This document shows positions 50,016-59,462 of a stretch of 64,000 bases of DNA, in pieces. A program made the position numbers and the translations under genes. Positions within the stretch are counted from its first letter, which is position 1; every line of letters begins with the position of its first letter. The DNA lies in NCBI RefSeq assembly GCF_000519085.1, contig NZ_KI912577.1, forward strand, positions 4,210,035 to 4,274,034, in the 5' to 3' direction. The stretch is from Methylobacterium sp. 10. GTDB lineage: Bacteria > Pseudomonadota > Alphaproteobacteria > Rhizobiales > Beijerinckiaceae. The notes beneath the pieces are model-generated. The model did no database searches and was not told the origin of the DNA. It saw only the letters and a program-made list of their open reading frames with translations.

Positions 50016-50891
50016 ATGCCCAGCACCGCCGTTCTCCTCTCCCAGGCCTTCAACGGCCTCGCCCTCGGCAGCCTCCTGGCTCTCGTCTCCAGCGGGCTCA
50101 CCATCATTCTCGGGACGCTCGGCGTCCTGAACTTCGCCCATGGCGCGCTGTTCGCCGTGGGCGCCTACACGGCCTTCGTGATGATGCAGGCCACGCACTC
50201 CTTCGTGCTCGCCATGCTCGGCGGCTGCGCCATCATGCTCATCATCGGTTTCACGATGGAGCGGCTCGTGATCCGCCACTTCTATGCCCGGCCGGACGAG
50301 GACCAGATCCTCGTCACCTACGGGATCGGCATCGTCCTGGTGGAGGGGTTGCGGGCCGGTTTCGGCGGCAACAGCCAGCGCGTTCCGGTGCCCTCCTGGG
50401 GCACCGGCGCGACGAAGCTCGGGTTCATGGTCTACCCGACCTATCGCCTGCAGCTCATCGGCATCGTCGCGGCGCTCCTCGTGGGTCTCTACCTCGTGCT
50501 CTACCGGACCTCGGTCGGCCTCGTGGTGCGGGCCGGCATCGAGAATGCCGGCATGGTCGGCATCCTCGGCATCGACGTGCGGCGGACCTTCCTGCTCGTG
50601 TTCGCGGTCGGCATCGTCGCCGTCGGGCTCGCCGGCATGCTCTACGCCCCCGTGGTGGCGGTGACGCCCGACATGGGCGCGAGCTTCATGGTCCAGTCCT
50701 TCGTGGTCATCGTGCTCGGCGGCCTCGGATCCTTTCCCGGCGCCATCGTCGGCGGTCTCATCGCGGGCGAGATCATCAGCCTCACCAGCGCCTTCGATTC
50801 CGCCTACTCGGAAGTCATGCTCTACGGTCTGATGGCCCTCGTCCTCGTGGCGCGGCCGCAGGGCCTGTTCGGCACGGAGGGACGCGTCTGA
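50016..50891 (+). CDS. livH: Liv-type permease (LivH)
   Basis: A 291-residue inner-membrane permease with about eight hydrophobic segments. LivH features are SSGLTIILGTLGVLNFAHGA, the coupling segment RAGIENAGMVGILGIDVRR, and FVVIVLGGLGSFPGAIVGGL near the end. The start is ATG 50016, 11 bp after the binding-protein stop. The stop overlaps the next ATG by 1 bp. Confidence 0.9.
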   Translation: MPSTAVLLSQAFNGLALGSLLALVSSGLTIILGTLGVLNFAHGALFAVGAYTAFVMMQATHSFVLAMLGGCAIMLIIGFTMERLVIRHFYARPDEDQILVTYGIGIVLVEGLRAGFGGNSQRVPVPSWGTGATKLGFMVYPTYRLQLIGIVAALLVGLYLVLYRTSVGLVVRAGIENAGMVGILGIDVRRTFLLVFAVGIVAVGLAGMLYAPVVAVTPDMGASFMVQSFVVIVLGGLGSFPGAIVGGLIAGEIISLTSAFDSAYSEVMLYGLMALVLVARPQGLFGTEGRV

Positions 50892-52807
50892 TGACACGCG
50901 GCCCCCTCCGGGCGTTGTTGCCCGAGCTCGCTCTCTTCGTGGTTCTCCTCGCCGCCCCCTTTCTCCTGCCCCCGCTCGGCTTCTCCCACGACCTGCTGTC
51001 GCGGGCGCTGAACTGGGCCCTGTTCGGCCTCGGCTTCGACATCCTCTTCGGGCTCGCCGGTCTGCTCTCCTTCGGGCAGGCGGCCTTCTACGGGGCCGGG
51101 GGGTTCGTCGCCGCCTACCTGCTGGTCTCGGGGACGATCCAGAGCGTCTGGCTCGCGTTCCTCATCGGCACGCTGGCCGCCGGCCTGTTCGGCATCGCCG
51201 TCGGCTGGCTCGCCGTGCGGCGGATCGGCATCTACTTCGCCATGATCACCCTGGCCTTCGGCCAGATGGCCTACTTCATCCAGAACTCGTCGCTGTCGGA
51301 TTACACGGGCGGCGAGAACGGTATCGCCGGGGTGCCCGTGCCGGTGATCGGCTTCGGCGACGGCGCCATCCGGGTTACGGCGGGCCTGCCGATGTATGCG
51401 CTTCTCGCCGCGACCTTCTTCCTCGGCTTCGTGCTGGCCCGGCGCATCGTGCGGTCGCCGGTGGGCCTGATCCTGAAGGCCATCAAGGAGAACACGCCCC
51501 GCGTGGCCATGCTCGGACACGACGTCCCCGCCTACAAGCTCGCGGCCTTCACCATCGCGGCGCTGTATGCGGGCCTCGCCGGAGCGATGCTCGGCTCCTT
51601 CCAGAGCTACATGCCGCCGGACGCCTTCGCACTCGAGACGTCGGGCCAGCTCGTGGTGCAGACGATCGTCGGCGGGGTCGGCACCCTCGTCGGCCCCCTG
51701 GTGGGGGCGGCGCTCTGGCTGTGGCTGCGCGACAACCTTCAGCTCATCCCCGGCCTGGGTCCGCTTTGGAAGCTCATTCTCGGAATCGCCTTCATCGGTC
51801 TCGTGATGGGCCTGCGCCGCGGCATCTGCGGCGAGATCCTGCACCGCTGGGAGCGTCGTCGCGACGCGGCGCACCTGCGCGCCGCCGAGGCCCGCACCGA
51901 GGCGATCGAGGCGACGACCGGCGCCCTCACCCCCGAAATCCCGGCCGAGGTCGCGCTCCCCATGCCCCGGCCGGCCATCGACGGCCGCGCGTCGGACGCG
52001 GAGATCGCCTTGGAGGCTCAGGATCTCGCCCGGCATTACGGAGGCCTGAAGGCCGTGGACGGGGTCAGCTTCCGGGTCCGGCGAGGATCGATCCATGCGG
52101 TGATCGGCCCGAACGGTGCCGGTAAGAGCACTCTCTTCAAGATGCTCTCCGACGAGGTGAGTCCGAGCGCCGGCTCGGTCCTGCTGTTCGGTGAGCGGCT
52201 CACGGGGGCGGGGGTGACCCGTGCCACCCAGCTCGGCGTCGCCAAGAGCAACCAGCTCAACCAGCTCTTCCTCAACCTGACGGTGCGGGAGAACCTGCGG
52301 GTGGCCGCCCTCGCGCGCGCGCGCGGCAGGTTCCGCCTCGATCTCCTCGCCCCCTCGGTCGGTCGGGCGGAGGTGGAGGAGCAGGTGGAGACCATGCTGG
52401 CCATCCTCGATCTCGGCCTGCGGGCGGAGACTCGCGCCAGCATCCTGGCCTACGGCGAGAAGCGTCGCCTCGAGATCGGGATGGCGCTGGCGACCAGCCC
52501 CAATGTCCTCCTCCTCGACGAACCGCTCGCCGGGATGAGTCCTTCCGAGCGGGTCGCGACCTGCGCATTGATCCGGCGGATCGGACGGTCCTGCACGATC
52601 CTCATCGTCGAACACGATCTCGATGCCGTCTTCGACCTCGCCGAGCAGGTGACCGTCCTGAGCGACGGGCACCTGCTCGCGGATGGACCGGCCGAGGACG
52701 TGCGCCGCGATCCCGCCGTGCGGAAAGCCTATCTGGGCACGGGTCCGGACGAGGACGAGACCGGCGAGCCCACTCGCATACGGGGAGCCATGGATGAGCC
52801 TGCTTGA
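50891..52807 (+). CDS. Fused Liv-type permease and ATPase (LivM-LivG)
   Basis: A 638-residue fusion. Residues about 1-320 are a LivM permease (FGLGFDILFGLAGLLSFGQA; TLAFGQMAYFIQNSSLSDYT; IKENTPRVAMLGHDV). A linker of about 55 residues, rich in Glu, Ala and Pro, follows. From about residue 375 comes a LivG ATPase with Walker A GPNGAGKST (about 406), signature-equivalent ILAYGEKRRLEIG, Walker B VLLLDEPLAGMS and H-loop IVEHDLDAVF. Separate livM and livG genes are the norm; here one reading frame covers both with no stop. It overlaps livF by 14 bp. Confidence 0.9.
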   Translation: MTRGPLRALLPELALFVVLLAAPFLLPPLGFSHDLLSRALNWALFGLGFDILFGLAGLLSFGQAAFYGAGGFVAAYLLVSGTIQSVWLAFLIGTLAAGLFGIAVGWLAVRRIGIYFAMITLAFGQMAYFIQNSSLSDYTGGENGIAGVPVPVIGFGDGAIRVTAGLPMYALLAATFFLGFVLARRIVRSPVGLILKAIKENTPRVAMLGHDVPAYKLAAFTIAALYAGLAGAMLGSFQSYMPPDAFALETSGQLVVQTIVGGVGTLVGPLVGAALWLWLRDNLQLIPGLGPLWKLILGIAFIGLVMGLRRGICGEILHRWERRRDAAHLRAAEARTEAIEATTGALTPEIPAEVALPMPRPAIDGRASDAEIALEAQDLARHYGGLKAVDGVSFRVRRGSIHAVIGPNGAGKSTLFKMLSDEVSPSAGSVLLFGERLTGAGVTRATQLGVAKSNQLNQLFLNLTVRENLRVAALARARGRFRLDLLAPSVGRAEVEEQVETMLAILDLGLRAETRASILAYGEKRRLEIGMALATSPNVLLLDEPLAGMSPSERVATCALIRRIGRSCTILIVEHDLDAVFDLAEQVTVLSDGHLLADGPAEDVRRDPAVRKAYLGTGPDEDETGEPTRIRGAMDEPA

Positions 52808-53498
52808 GGTCGAGACCATCAATACGCTCTACGGGGATTCGCACGTCCTGTTCGACGTGTCGCTCCGGGTCGAGGAGAACGAGGTCGTGGCGCTGCTCGG
52901 CCGAAACGGCGCGGGCAAGACGACCACGCTCCGGACGCTGATGGGCGCCCTGTCTCCCCGCAGCGGGACCATCCGCCTCGACGGCAAGCCGATCCACGGC
53001 TTGCGGCCCGAGAAGATCGCCCGCGTGGGGATGCAGCTCGTTCCGGAGGAGCGCGCCATCTTCGGCACCCTCACGGTGGAGGAGAACCTGCGCGTCGCCC
53101 GCCTGACCGCGCAGAAGCCATGGTCCCTCGACCGGATCTGGGAGGTTTTTCCGCGATTGAAGGAACGCCGCACCTCACGGGGGCGGACCTTGTCCGGCGG
53201 TGAGCAGCAGATGCTGTCGATCGCCCGTGCCCTGATCCGCGATCCCCGGATCATCCTCCTCGACGAGCCGTTCGAGGGCCTGGCACCCCTCATCGTCCAG
53301 GACCTGATCGCCCTCACGCGCCGCCTCGCGCAGGAAGGCCGGACGATCGTCGTGGTGGAACAGAACGTGGCGGCGGTGCTGAGCTTCGCCCAGCGGGTCT
53401 ACGGCTTCAACAACGGCCACGTCGTCTACGAGGGGCAGGCCGCCGATCTCCGCGCCGATGCCGCGCCGATGCGGGCCTTCATGGGGCTCGCCGCATAG
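52794..53498 (+). CDS. livF: Liv-type ATPase (LivF)
   Basis: A 234-residue ATPase with Walker A GRNGAGKTT, the LivF hallmark QLVPEERAIFGTLTVEENL, signature LSGGEQQM, Walker B IILLDEPFEGLAP and H-loop VVEQNVAAVLSF. ATG 52794 overlaps the fused gene end. It completes the importer of the nitrilase operon. Confidence 0.92.
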   Translation: MSLLEVETINTLYGDSHVLFDVSLRVEENEVVALLGRNGAGKTTTLRTLMGALSPRSGTIRLDGKPIHGLRPEKIARVGMQLVPEERAIFGTLTVEENLRVARLTAQKPWSLDRIWEVFPRLKERRTSRGRTLSGGEQQMLSIARALIRDPRIILLDEPFEGLAPLIVQDLIALTRRLAQEGRTIVVVEQNVAAVLSFAQRVYGFNNGHVVYEGQAADLRADAAPMRAFMGLAA

Positions 53499-53737
53499 AG
53501 CGCCTGTCCCGGATTGCGGCCTACGCGTCGGACGACGCGGCATCCGCCTGCACCCGTGACCCGACACGCCGCCGCTCGGGTGGAGAGCACGATGAATCGC
53601 CTCGACAGGGGCTTTGCGCCCTGAGATAAGCCTCCCGCGATCGCTGGATGACGAGGCATTTAAGTCTTTGTCACCGCTCCGCATTTTCCGAGAAGCGGTT
53701 CCGAATCCGGGGCCGGCTCTGTAGGGAGAGACGAACA

Positions 53738-54739
53738 TTGGCGAATGATGAAGAGGCTCTTGCCGAGCGGACGTTCCTAACCTTCCTCAGGAATGGCGAG
53801 CGGGACGCCTTCCTCCAGCTGGAAGCCGAGTTGCTGGGCCAGTCCGTCGAGAAATGGGGAGCCCTCGTGTCGGCCTATCGCTCCCTGCTCACCCTCGACG
53901 ACATTGCGGCGGAGGCCGGGCTCGATGAGCGGTTTCGTCCGAAGATCTGGTGGATGCGCAGTCCGTTCCCCGGGAATTTCGGCGATATCCTGACACCTTA
54001 TGTGCTCTGGCATTCCTTCGGCGTCATGCCCCGCTGGTACAATTCGAAACAGGCGGACGGTCTCTGCATCGGCAGCATCGCCAAGTTCGCCCGTCCCGGC
54101 ATGTATCTGTGGGGAACCGGCATGCCCCGCAGCACCGATGACATCTGCCCGACCGCGATCTATTCGGCGGTTCGCGGGCCGCTGTCGCGCGACGCCGTTC
54201 TGGCCGCCGGCGGGCAATGCCCCGAAATCTACGGCGACGCGGCCATCCTGCTCCCCGAACTCTATGCGCCCGTAGTGGAGAAAACCCACAAGGTCGGCAT
54301 CATCGCGCATGTCCTGCAGGAAGCGCGGATCCGCAAGGCCGTCGAGGCGGTGGGCGCCGACCACGTCAAGGTCATCTCGCTCCTCGCCGTGTCGTTCGAG
54401 GATATCGAGCGGGTGATCCGCGAGATCCTCTCCTGCGACGAGATCGTCACCACCTCGCTGCACGGCCTCATCGTGGCGCATGCCTATGGTGTCCCTGCCC
54501 AATCGGCGCGGCTGTCGGAGGGCGAGAAAGAGGCGAAGGATTCCTTCAAGATGCGGGACTACAAGCGATCCGTTGGCCTCTCCGACGAAGCCCTCGAGCT
54601 TCCCCGCAGTTTCGGCGACCTGGCCTGGCTCGAGCGCCGGGCCTGCGTGCTCCCGCCCTCGCCCCTCGACACGAAGCCCCTGCGGGCCGCCTTCCCATTC
54701 CCGGTCCGGTTTCCGGAACCGCCGGCCACACGGGCGTAG
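53738..54739 (+). CDS. Polysaccharide pyruvyl transferase family protein
   Basis: A 333-residue protein with the pyruvyltransferase-type GT-B fold. FPGNFGDILTPYVLWHSFGV, MYLWGTGMPRSTDD and the hallmark SLHGLIVAHAYGVPAQ are seen; these enzymes add pyruvate ketals to extracellular or cell-wall sugars. The start is TTG 53738, well placed 7 bp after GGGAGAG; no in-frame ATG is nearer than the upstream 53648, which has no ribosome-binding site. It is monocistronic and ends at a strong terminator. The first ~60 residues are an extra helical segment. Confidence 0.78.
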   Translation: MANDEEALAERTFLTFLRNGERDAFLQLEAELLGQSVEKWGALVSAYRSLLTLDDIAAEAGLDERFRPKIWWMRSPFPGNFGDILTPYVLWHSFGVMPRWYNSKQADGLCIGSIAKFARPGMYLWGTGMPRSTDDICPTAIYSAVRGPLSRDAVLAAGGQCPEIYGDAAILLPELYAPVVEKTHKVGIIAHVLQEARIRKAVEAVGADHVKVISLLAVSFEDIERVIREILSCDEIVTTSLHGLIVAHAYGVPAQSARLSEGEKEAKDSFKMRDYKRSVGLSDEALELPRSFGDLAWLERRACVLPPSPLDTKPLRAAFPFPVRFPEPPATRA

Positions 54740-54769
54740 GGCACACGCGAAAGATCGGGCCCGTCAGGC

Positions 54770-54805
54770 AAAGGGCTCCCGATGCGGTTGCATCGGGAGC
54801 CCTTT
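54770..54805. terminator. Strong intrinsic terminator, bidirectional
   Basis: A perfect 16-bp inverted repeat (AAAGGGCTCCCGATGC and its complement, 54770-54785 and 54790-54805) with a GGTT loop; the arms end in AAA and TTT, giving a short U-tract on either strand. It lies between the convergent pyruvyltransferase and CoA-transferase genes. Confidence 0.85.
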
Positions 54806-54919
54806 CGTTGCCGATCGTCGGTTTCGGGCCGCGGCGATTGAGAGGGCCTCAGACAACGCCCGGCCGCCACCGGTTCTCGTTCTGGGCACGGCGGCGGGCG
54901 GGAGTTGTGAGAGAGACAC

Positions 54920-55579
54920 TCAGTTCAGCGCCACGGTGAAGGCGCCCTGGGTCTTCGAGCGGATCTCTTCCTCGGTCACGCCATCGGCGAGTTCGACCAG
55001 GACCATGCCGCCATCGCCCTTCTTGTCGATGGTGAAGACGCCCAGATCCGTGATCACCATGTCGACCACGGCGGTGCCGGTCAGCGGCAGGTCACAGGCT
55101 GTGAGGAGCTTGGGCGCCTCGGACCCGTCCTTGCCCTTGGCGGTGTGCTCCATCACCACCACCACCTTCTTCACGCCGGCGACGAGGTCCATGGCGCCGC
55201 CCATGCCCTTCACCATCTTGCCGGGGATCATCCAATTGGCGAGGTCGCCGTTCTCCGCCACCTGCATGGCACCGAGGATCGACAGGTTGATGTGCCCGCC
55301 CCTGACCATGCCGAAGGAATCGGAGGACGAGAAATAGCTCGTGGTCGCCAATTCGGTGATCGTCTGCTTGCCGGCATTGATGAGGTCGGGGTCTTCCTCA
55401 CCCTCGAACGGAAACGGCCCCATCCCGAGCATGCCGTTCTCGGATTGCAGCTGAACCGACATGCCCTCGGGAATGTAGTTCGAAACCAGGGTCGGAATGC
55501 CGATGCCGAGGTTCACGTAGTAGCCGTCGCGCAGCTCCTTGGCGGCGCGCGCAGCCATCTGTTCGCGGGTCCAGGCCAT
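54920..55579 (-). CDS. scoB: 3-oxoacid CoA-transferase subunit B
   Basis: A 219-residue beta subunit of a succinyl-CoA:3-ketoacid (or acetoacetate) CoA-transferase. The catalytic glutamate is Glu47 in [38 protein letters not shown] at the N-terminus and [11 protein letters not shown]-like text ([20 protein letters not shown]) near the end match the family. A GGGAG ribosome-binding site precedes ATG 55579. It follows subunit A by 20 bp on the same strand. Acetoacetate activation or polyhydroxybutyrate turnover is the likely role. Confidence 0.92.
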   Translation of the reverse strand: MAWTREQMAARAAKELRDGYYVNLGIGIPTLVSNYIPEGMSVQLQSENGMLGMGPFPFEGEEDPDLINAGKQTITELATTSYFSSSDSFGMVRGGHINLSILGAMQVAENGDLANWMIPGKMVKGMGGAMDLVAGVKKVVVVMEHTAKGKDGSEAPKLLTACDLPLTGTAVVDMVITDLGVFTIDKKGDGGMVLVELADGVTEEEIRSKTQGAFTVALN

Positions 55580-55599
55580 GGTGGTGTCTCCCTAGGATG

Positions 55600-56328
55600 T
55601 CAGACGGCGGCGGAGGAGGCGGCGGTCTCGCCACGCTTGCGCGTGGTGCGCTGCTCGATCCTCTTCTCGCGGATCGCCACGTGGATGATGCGCTTGACGA
55701 AGATGCCCGGCGTATGGATCGCGTCTCCGTCGATCTCGCCGGGCTGGACCAGATGCTCCACCTGGGCGACCGTCACCCTGGCGGCGGTGGCCATCATCGG
55801 ATTGAAGTTGCGGGCGGTCTTCCGGTAGACGAGATTGCCTTCGGTATCGCCCTTCCAGGCATGGACGATGGCGAGATCCGCGAACAGGCCCCGCTCCATC
55901 ACGTAATCCTCGCCGTCGAACTCGCGCACCTCCTTGCCCTCGGCGATGAGGGTGCCGACGCCGGTCTTGGTGAAGAAGGCGGGGATGCCCGCCCCGCCCG
56001 CGCGGATGCGCTCGGCGAGCGTGCCTTGCGGGTTGAACTCTATGGCGAGTTCGCCGCCGAGATACTGGCGGGCGAATTCCTTGTTCTCACCCACATAGGA
56101 CGAGATCATCTTTCCGATCTGGCGGGTCTGCAGCAGCTTGCCGAGGCCGACATTGTCGATGCCGGCATTGTTGGAGATGACGGTGAGATCCTTGACCCCC
56201 GACGCCTGGATCGCGTCGATCAGCTCGTCGGGGATGCCGCAAAGGCCGAAGCCGCCGGCCATGATCGTCATGCCGTCCTTGAGCAAGCCGGCAACCGCCT
56301 GCGTGGCGTCGGAATATACCTTCTTCAT
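55600..56328 (-). CDS. scoA: 3-oxoacid CoA-transferase subunit A
   Basis: A 242-residue alpha subunit. The CoA-transferase family signature is MAGGFGLCGIPDELIDAI (about residues 23-40). LTVISNNAGIDNVGLGKLL and EFNPQGTLAERIRAGGAGI are also typical. An excellent ribosome-binding site (GGAGGAAGG) precedes the ATG. It is the promoter-proximal gene of the pair. The last ~15 residues (KRGETAASSAAV) form a non-conserved tail. Confidence 0.92.
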   Translation of the reverse strand: MKKVYSDATQAVAGLLKDGMTIMAGGFGLCGIPDELIDAIQASGVKDLTVISNNAGIDNVGLGKLLQTRQIGKMISSYVGENKEFARQYLGGELAIEFNPQGTLAERIRAGGAGIPAFFTKTGVGTLIAEGKEVREFDGEDYVMERGLFADLAIVHAWKGDTEGNLVYRKTARNFNPMMATAARVTVAQVEHLVQPGEIDGDAIHTPGIFVKRIIHVAIREKRIEQRTTRKRGETAASSAAV

Positions 56329-56757
56329 CTCAAGCCTTCCTCCCGAAATCCGGTCCCTGGCGCCGTTTCGGGCCGCCCTGCGAAACGCGAGCCAATCCAG
56401 CCTCCCCGGCCCGGCTCGCGCGGGGCTTGAGACCTACCGGGGAGGGCCGCGTCCGTCCGTCCTGTCTCTGCGCCAGGACATGGCGTTTCGGCAAGATCCT
56501 GCGGGAGAACATCGTGATGGAAAGGATAAGGGTGGCGAGACCTGTAGCAGAATGAGCCGTCTGGGGGAGATGGCGGCCGCGAGGACGGGAGCCCGCTTCC
56601 GAATGCTCCACTGTGGAGAAATGATGCATGGCAGACAAACCCCGTCCGGCTCGCTATGGAATGGAACGGGGGGCAGGTTCTTGAAGATCGACCGCAGCGG
56701 CTAGGCGAGGCCGTGCGCGGGACCGCGCGTCGCGGTTTTGCTCCGATAGGGAGAGAT
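56329..56757. other. 429-bp divergent intergenic region
   Basis: Between scoA and the AsmA-family gene. It holds the scoA ribosome-binding site at one end and AGGGAGAG for the AsmA-family gene at the other. I see no clear promoter pair, operator or small gene. Confidence 0.35.
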
Positions 56758-58689
56758 ATGCCGCTCCGCCGCCTTCTGCCGGCCGTCTGTCTCGGCAGCC
56801 TCGTCCTCGCCCTGATCGCTGCCTGCCTGCCCTGGTCCGTGGCCTCCGCGCGCCTGATACGGGGCGTCGGCAAGTCGCTGGCGACCGGTTACGGAATCGC
56901 GATGACGGCCGAGGGGCCGGCGGGCATCGCCCTGCTTCCCATTCCCCGGCTGGATTTCGAGGGCGTCCGGCTCAACGCCGGGACGGTGGACGGGCCGCTT
57001 CTCGCCGAGGGCGGATCGCTCACTCTCAAGCTCGGAATCCGCGCCCTCATTGCCGGCCGCATCGAGATCGATACCCTCTCCCTCGAACGCACCACGATCA
57101 CTCTCCCCGCCGATGACGGGGATCGGCGCTGGGTCGAGCCGTTCCGTCGCCTGAAGGCGCGCCTGACCGAGGGCGGTGCGTCGCGTCCCCGTCGCATCAG
57201 CCTCACGGATGCGATTCTGGTGGGGCGCGATCCCCGCGACGGCAGTGCTCAGACCGCCAGCGACGTCGATCTGGTTCTCGCCTGGCCGTTCTGGAGTTCG
57301 CAGACCAACGTCGCGGGAAGCTTCGTCTGGAACGAGACTCCCACCCGGTTCTCGCTGTCCGGGGTTCGCCTGGACGAGCTGTTCTCGGGCCGCGAATCCC
57401 CGTTCTCGGCCAGCGCGACCTGGCCCGCGGGCCAGATGACGGCGGAGGGAAGCGGCAGCCTCGCCGATGGGGTGTCGCTTCGCGGCCAGGGCAGCCTGCA
57501 GACCCGCTCCCTGCGCGAGACCTTAGCCTGGGCGGGGACCGACATCGCCCTGTCGCCCTTCCTCGACACGCTCGCCATCGACGGGACCTTCGAGAGTTCG
57601 GGCCGCAACCTGCTTCTGCCCTCCATGCGTCTGCGGCTCGGCGACAACAGCCTCGAAGGTGCCGGTTCGATCAGCTTCGGCGAGGGGCGCCCGGCCCTGC
57701 AGGCGACCCTGGCGGCGGAGAGCCTCAACCTCGCCCCCGTTCTGGCCACGCTGGTCCGGGTCTTCGGCTCGGACGACACGTTGAACGCCAACGGCTGGAG
57801 CCGGCAGAGTCTGGCCCTGCGGCCCTTCACCGGAGGCGACCTCGACCTGCGCCTCTCGGCGGGCAGTGCCCGCCTCGGCCCGGTGGTGATGGAGGATCTC
57901 GCATCGAGCCTCCTGGTGCGCGAAGGCAGCGTGGAGGGCTCCCTCGTCCGCGCCATGGTGAGGGGCGGTCTTGTCAAGGGACGGTTCGGCCTCACCACCT
58001 CGGCCACCGATCGCGGCGAGACGGAATTGCGTGCGCAGGGGGCTTTCGACCAGCTCGATGTCGGCGCCCTCCTGGTCGATGTCGGACAGGAGGGCTGGAT
58101 CCTGGGCAACGCCCAGGGACAGTTCACCTTGGAGGGCTCGGGCCGCACCGCCGCCGGGCTGATCGCTCACCTCAACGGCCGCTCGTCCCTGGCCATGGAA
58201 AACGGCACCCTCGCCGGGCTCGACCTCGCCGACGTGGTCCACCGCAACGGCGTTGCCGCCGATGGCGCCCTGGTCCGCCGGAATGGCCGTACGCCCTTCG
58301 AGCGCGCGGGGGTGATCCTTCGCTTCGTCGACGGGATCGGCGACATCACTGACGGAATGCTGAAGACGACGTCGTTGTCCGCGTCCCTGCACGGAACCCT
58401 GTCGCTGCCGGAGCGGACCCTCGCCGCCAGGGCCGAGCTGATACCGCGCGCATCCGCCGACACCGTCCTGCGGCCGGTCGCGCCCCAGAGCCTGCCGCCG
58501 GCCGTGGCGCAGGGGCCGCTCTTCGATATCGATGGCCCTTGGGACGCCGTCGCCGTTCGCCTCATCCCGCGCGAGGGCGGTTCCGATCTCGATTCCCGGG
58601 GCGGCTCGATCCTCGCTCCCGATGCCATGCGGGGGCCGCGGACGGGGGCGCTCGACCTGCCCACACGGGTGCGGGCCTACGTGCCCTGA
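56758..58689 (+). CDS. AsmA family envelope protein
   Basis: A 643-residue protein with an N-terminal membrane anchor (LPAVCLGSLVLALIAACLPW) and a long periplasmic beta-rich region. AsmA features are LLPIPRLDFEGVRLNAGTVD and the C-terminal block GQFTLEGSGRTAAGLIAHLN with GRSSLAMENGTLAGLDLADV. Such proteins act in lipid transport or outer-membrane assembly between the two membranes. ATG 56758 has a strong ribosome-binding site; longer starts lack an anchor at the N-terminus. The stop overlaps the convergent permease gene by 13 bp. Confidence 0.85.
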   Translation: MPLRRLLPAVCLGSLVLALIAACLPWSVASARLIRGVGKSLATGYGIAMTAEGPAGIALLPIPRLDFEGVRLNAGTVDGPLLAEGGSLTLKLGIRALIAGRIEIDTLSLERTTITLPADDGDRRWVEPFRRLKARLTEGGASRPRRISLTDAILVGRDPRDGSAQTASDVDLVLAWPFWSSQTNVAGSFVWNETPTRFSLSGVRLDELFSGRESPFSASATWPAGQMTAEGSGSLADGVSLRGQGSLQTRSLRETLAWAGTDIALSPFLDTLAIDGTFESSGRNLLLPSMRLRLGDNSLEGAGSISFGEGRPALQATLAAESLNLAPVLATLVRVFGSDDTLNANGWSRQSLALRPFTGGDLDLRLSAGSARLGPVVMEDLASSLLVREGSVEGSLVRAMVRGGLVKGRFGLTTSATDRGETELRAQGAFDQLDVGALLVDVGQEGWILGNAQGQFTLEGSGRTAAGLIAHLNGRSSLAMENGTLAGLDLADVVHRNGVAADGALVRRNGRTPFERAGVILRFVDGIGDITDGMLKTTSLSASLHGTLSLPERTLAARAELIPRASADTVLRPVAPQSLPPAVAQGPLFDIDGPWDAVAVRLIPREGGSDLDSRGGSILAPDAMRGPRTGALDLPTRVRAYVP

Positions 58690-59462
58690 ACCCCGGCGGA
58701 GGGGCGGCCTGCGAGGAACGACGCCGTCAGCACGACGAGGGTGACGCCGCCGACCAGAAGCGTCGAAGCGGCGTTGATTTCCGGGTTCACCCCGAGACGG
58801 ACCTGGCTGTAGAGCCGCATCGGCAGCGTCGTCGCCCCCGGTCCCGAGACGAAGCTCGCGATGACGAGGTCGTCGAGGGAGAGGGTGAAGGCGAGGAGGA
58901 ACGCCGCTGCCAGGGACGGTGCGATCAGCGGCAGGGTAACCGTGGCGAAGACGCGGAGCGGTCCCGCCCCCAGATCCGCCGCCGCCTCCTCCAGCGAGCG
59001 GTCGAGCCCCTTCAAGCGGGCGCCCACCACCACGGCGACGAAGCCGAGGCCGAGGGTGGCGTGGGCGATGATCAGGGTCGCGAGGCCGCGGTCGAGGCCG
59101 AGCCCGACGAAGAGCAGCAGCAGCGAAAGGCCGGTGATCACCTCCGGCATCACCATCGGCGCGTAGACGAGGCCGGTGAAGGCGCCCCGTCCGCCGAAGC
59201 GGCCGCTGCGGTTCAGGGCCAGGGCCGCCAGCGTGCCGAGGATCGTCGCCACCAGGGCGGCGAGCGACGCCACTTTCAGGGAGACCAGGGCGGCGGCGAT
59301 GAGCGGGCCGTCGTTGAGGAGTACCCCGTACCAGCGTGTGGAGAACCCGCCCCAGACCGTGACGAGGGACGAGGCATTGAACGAGAAGACGACGAGGACG
59401 GCGATCGGTGCGTAGAGGAAGGCGAGTCCGAGCCCGAGGCTGAGGCGGTTGAGCGGACTCAT
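58677..59462 (-). CDS. Spermidine/putrescine-type ABC permease (PotC/PotI class)
   Basis: A 261-residue inner-membrane permease with six hydrophobic segments. The N-terminus LGLAFLYAPIAVLVVFSFNA, the coupling loop EEAAADLGAGPLRVFATVTL and LAFTLSLDDLVIASFVSGPG are characteristic of PotC/PotI. It overlaps the preceding permease gene by 4 bp and is the last gene of the minus-strand operon 62120-58677. Confidence 0.88.
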   Translation of the reverse strand: MSPLNRLSLGLGLAFLYAPIAVLVVFSFNASSLVTVWGGFSTRWYGVLLNDGPLIAAALVSLKVASLAALVATILGTLAALALNRSGRFGGRGAFTGLVYAPMVMPEVITGLSLLLLFVGLGLDRGLATLIIAHATLGLGFVAVVVGARLKGLDRSLEEAAADLGAGPLRVFATVTLPLIAPSLAAAFLLAFTLSLDDLVIASFVSGPGATTLPMRLYSQVRLGVNPEINAASTLLVGGVTLVVLTASFLAGRPSAGVQGT

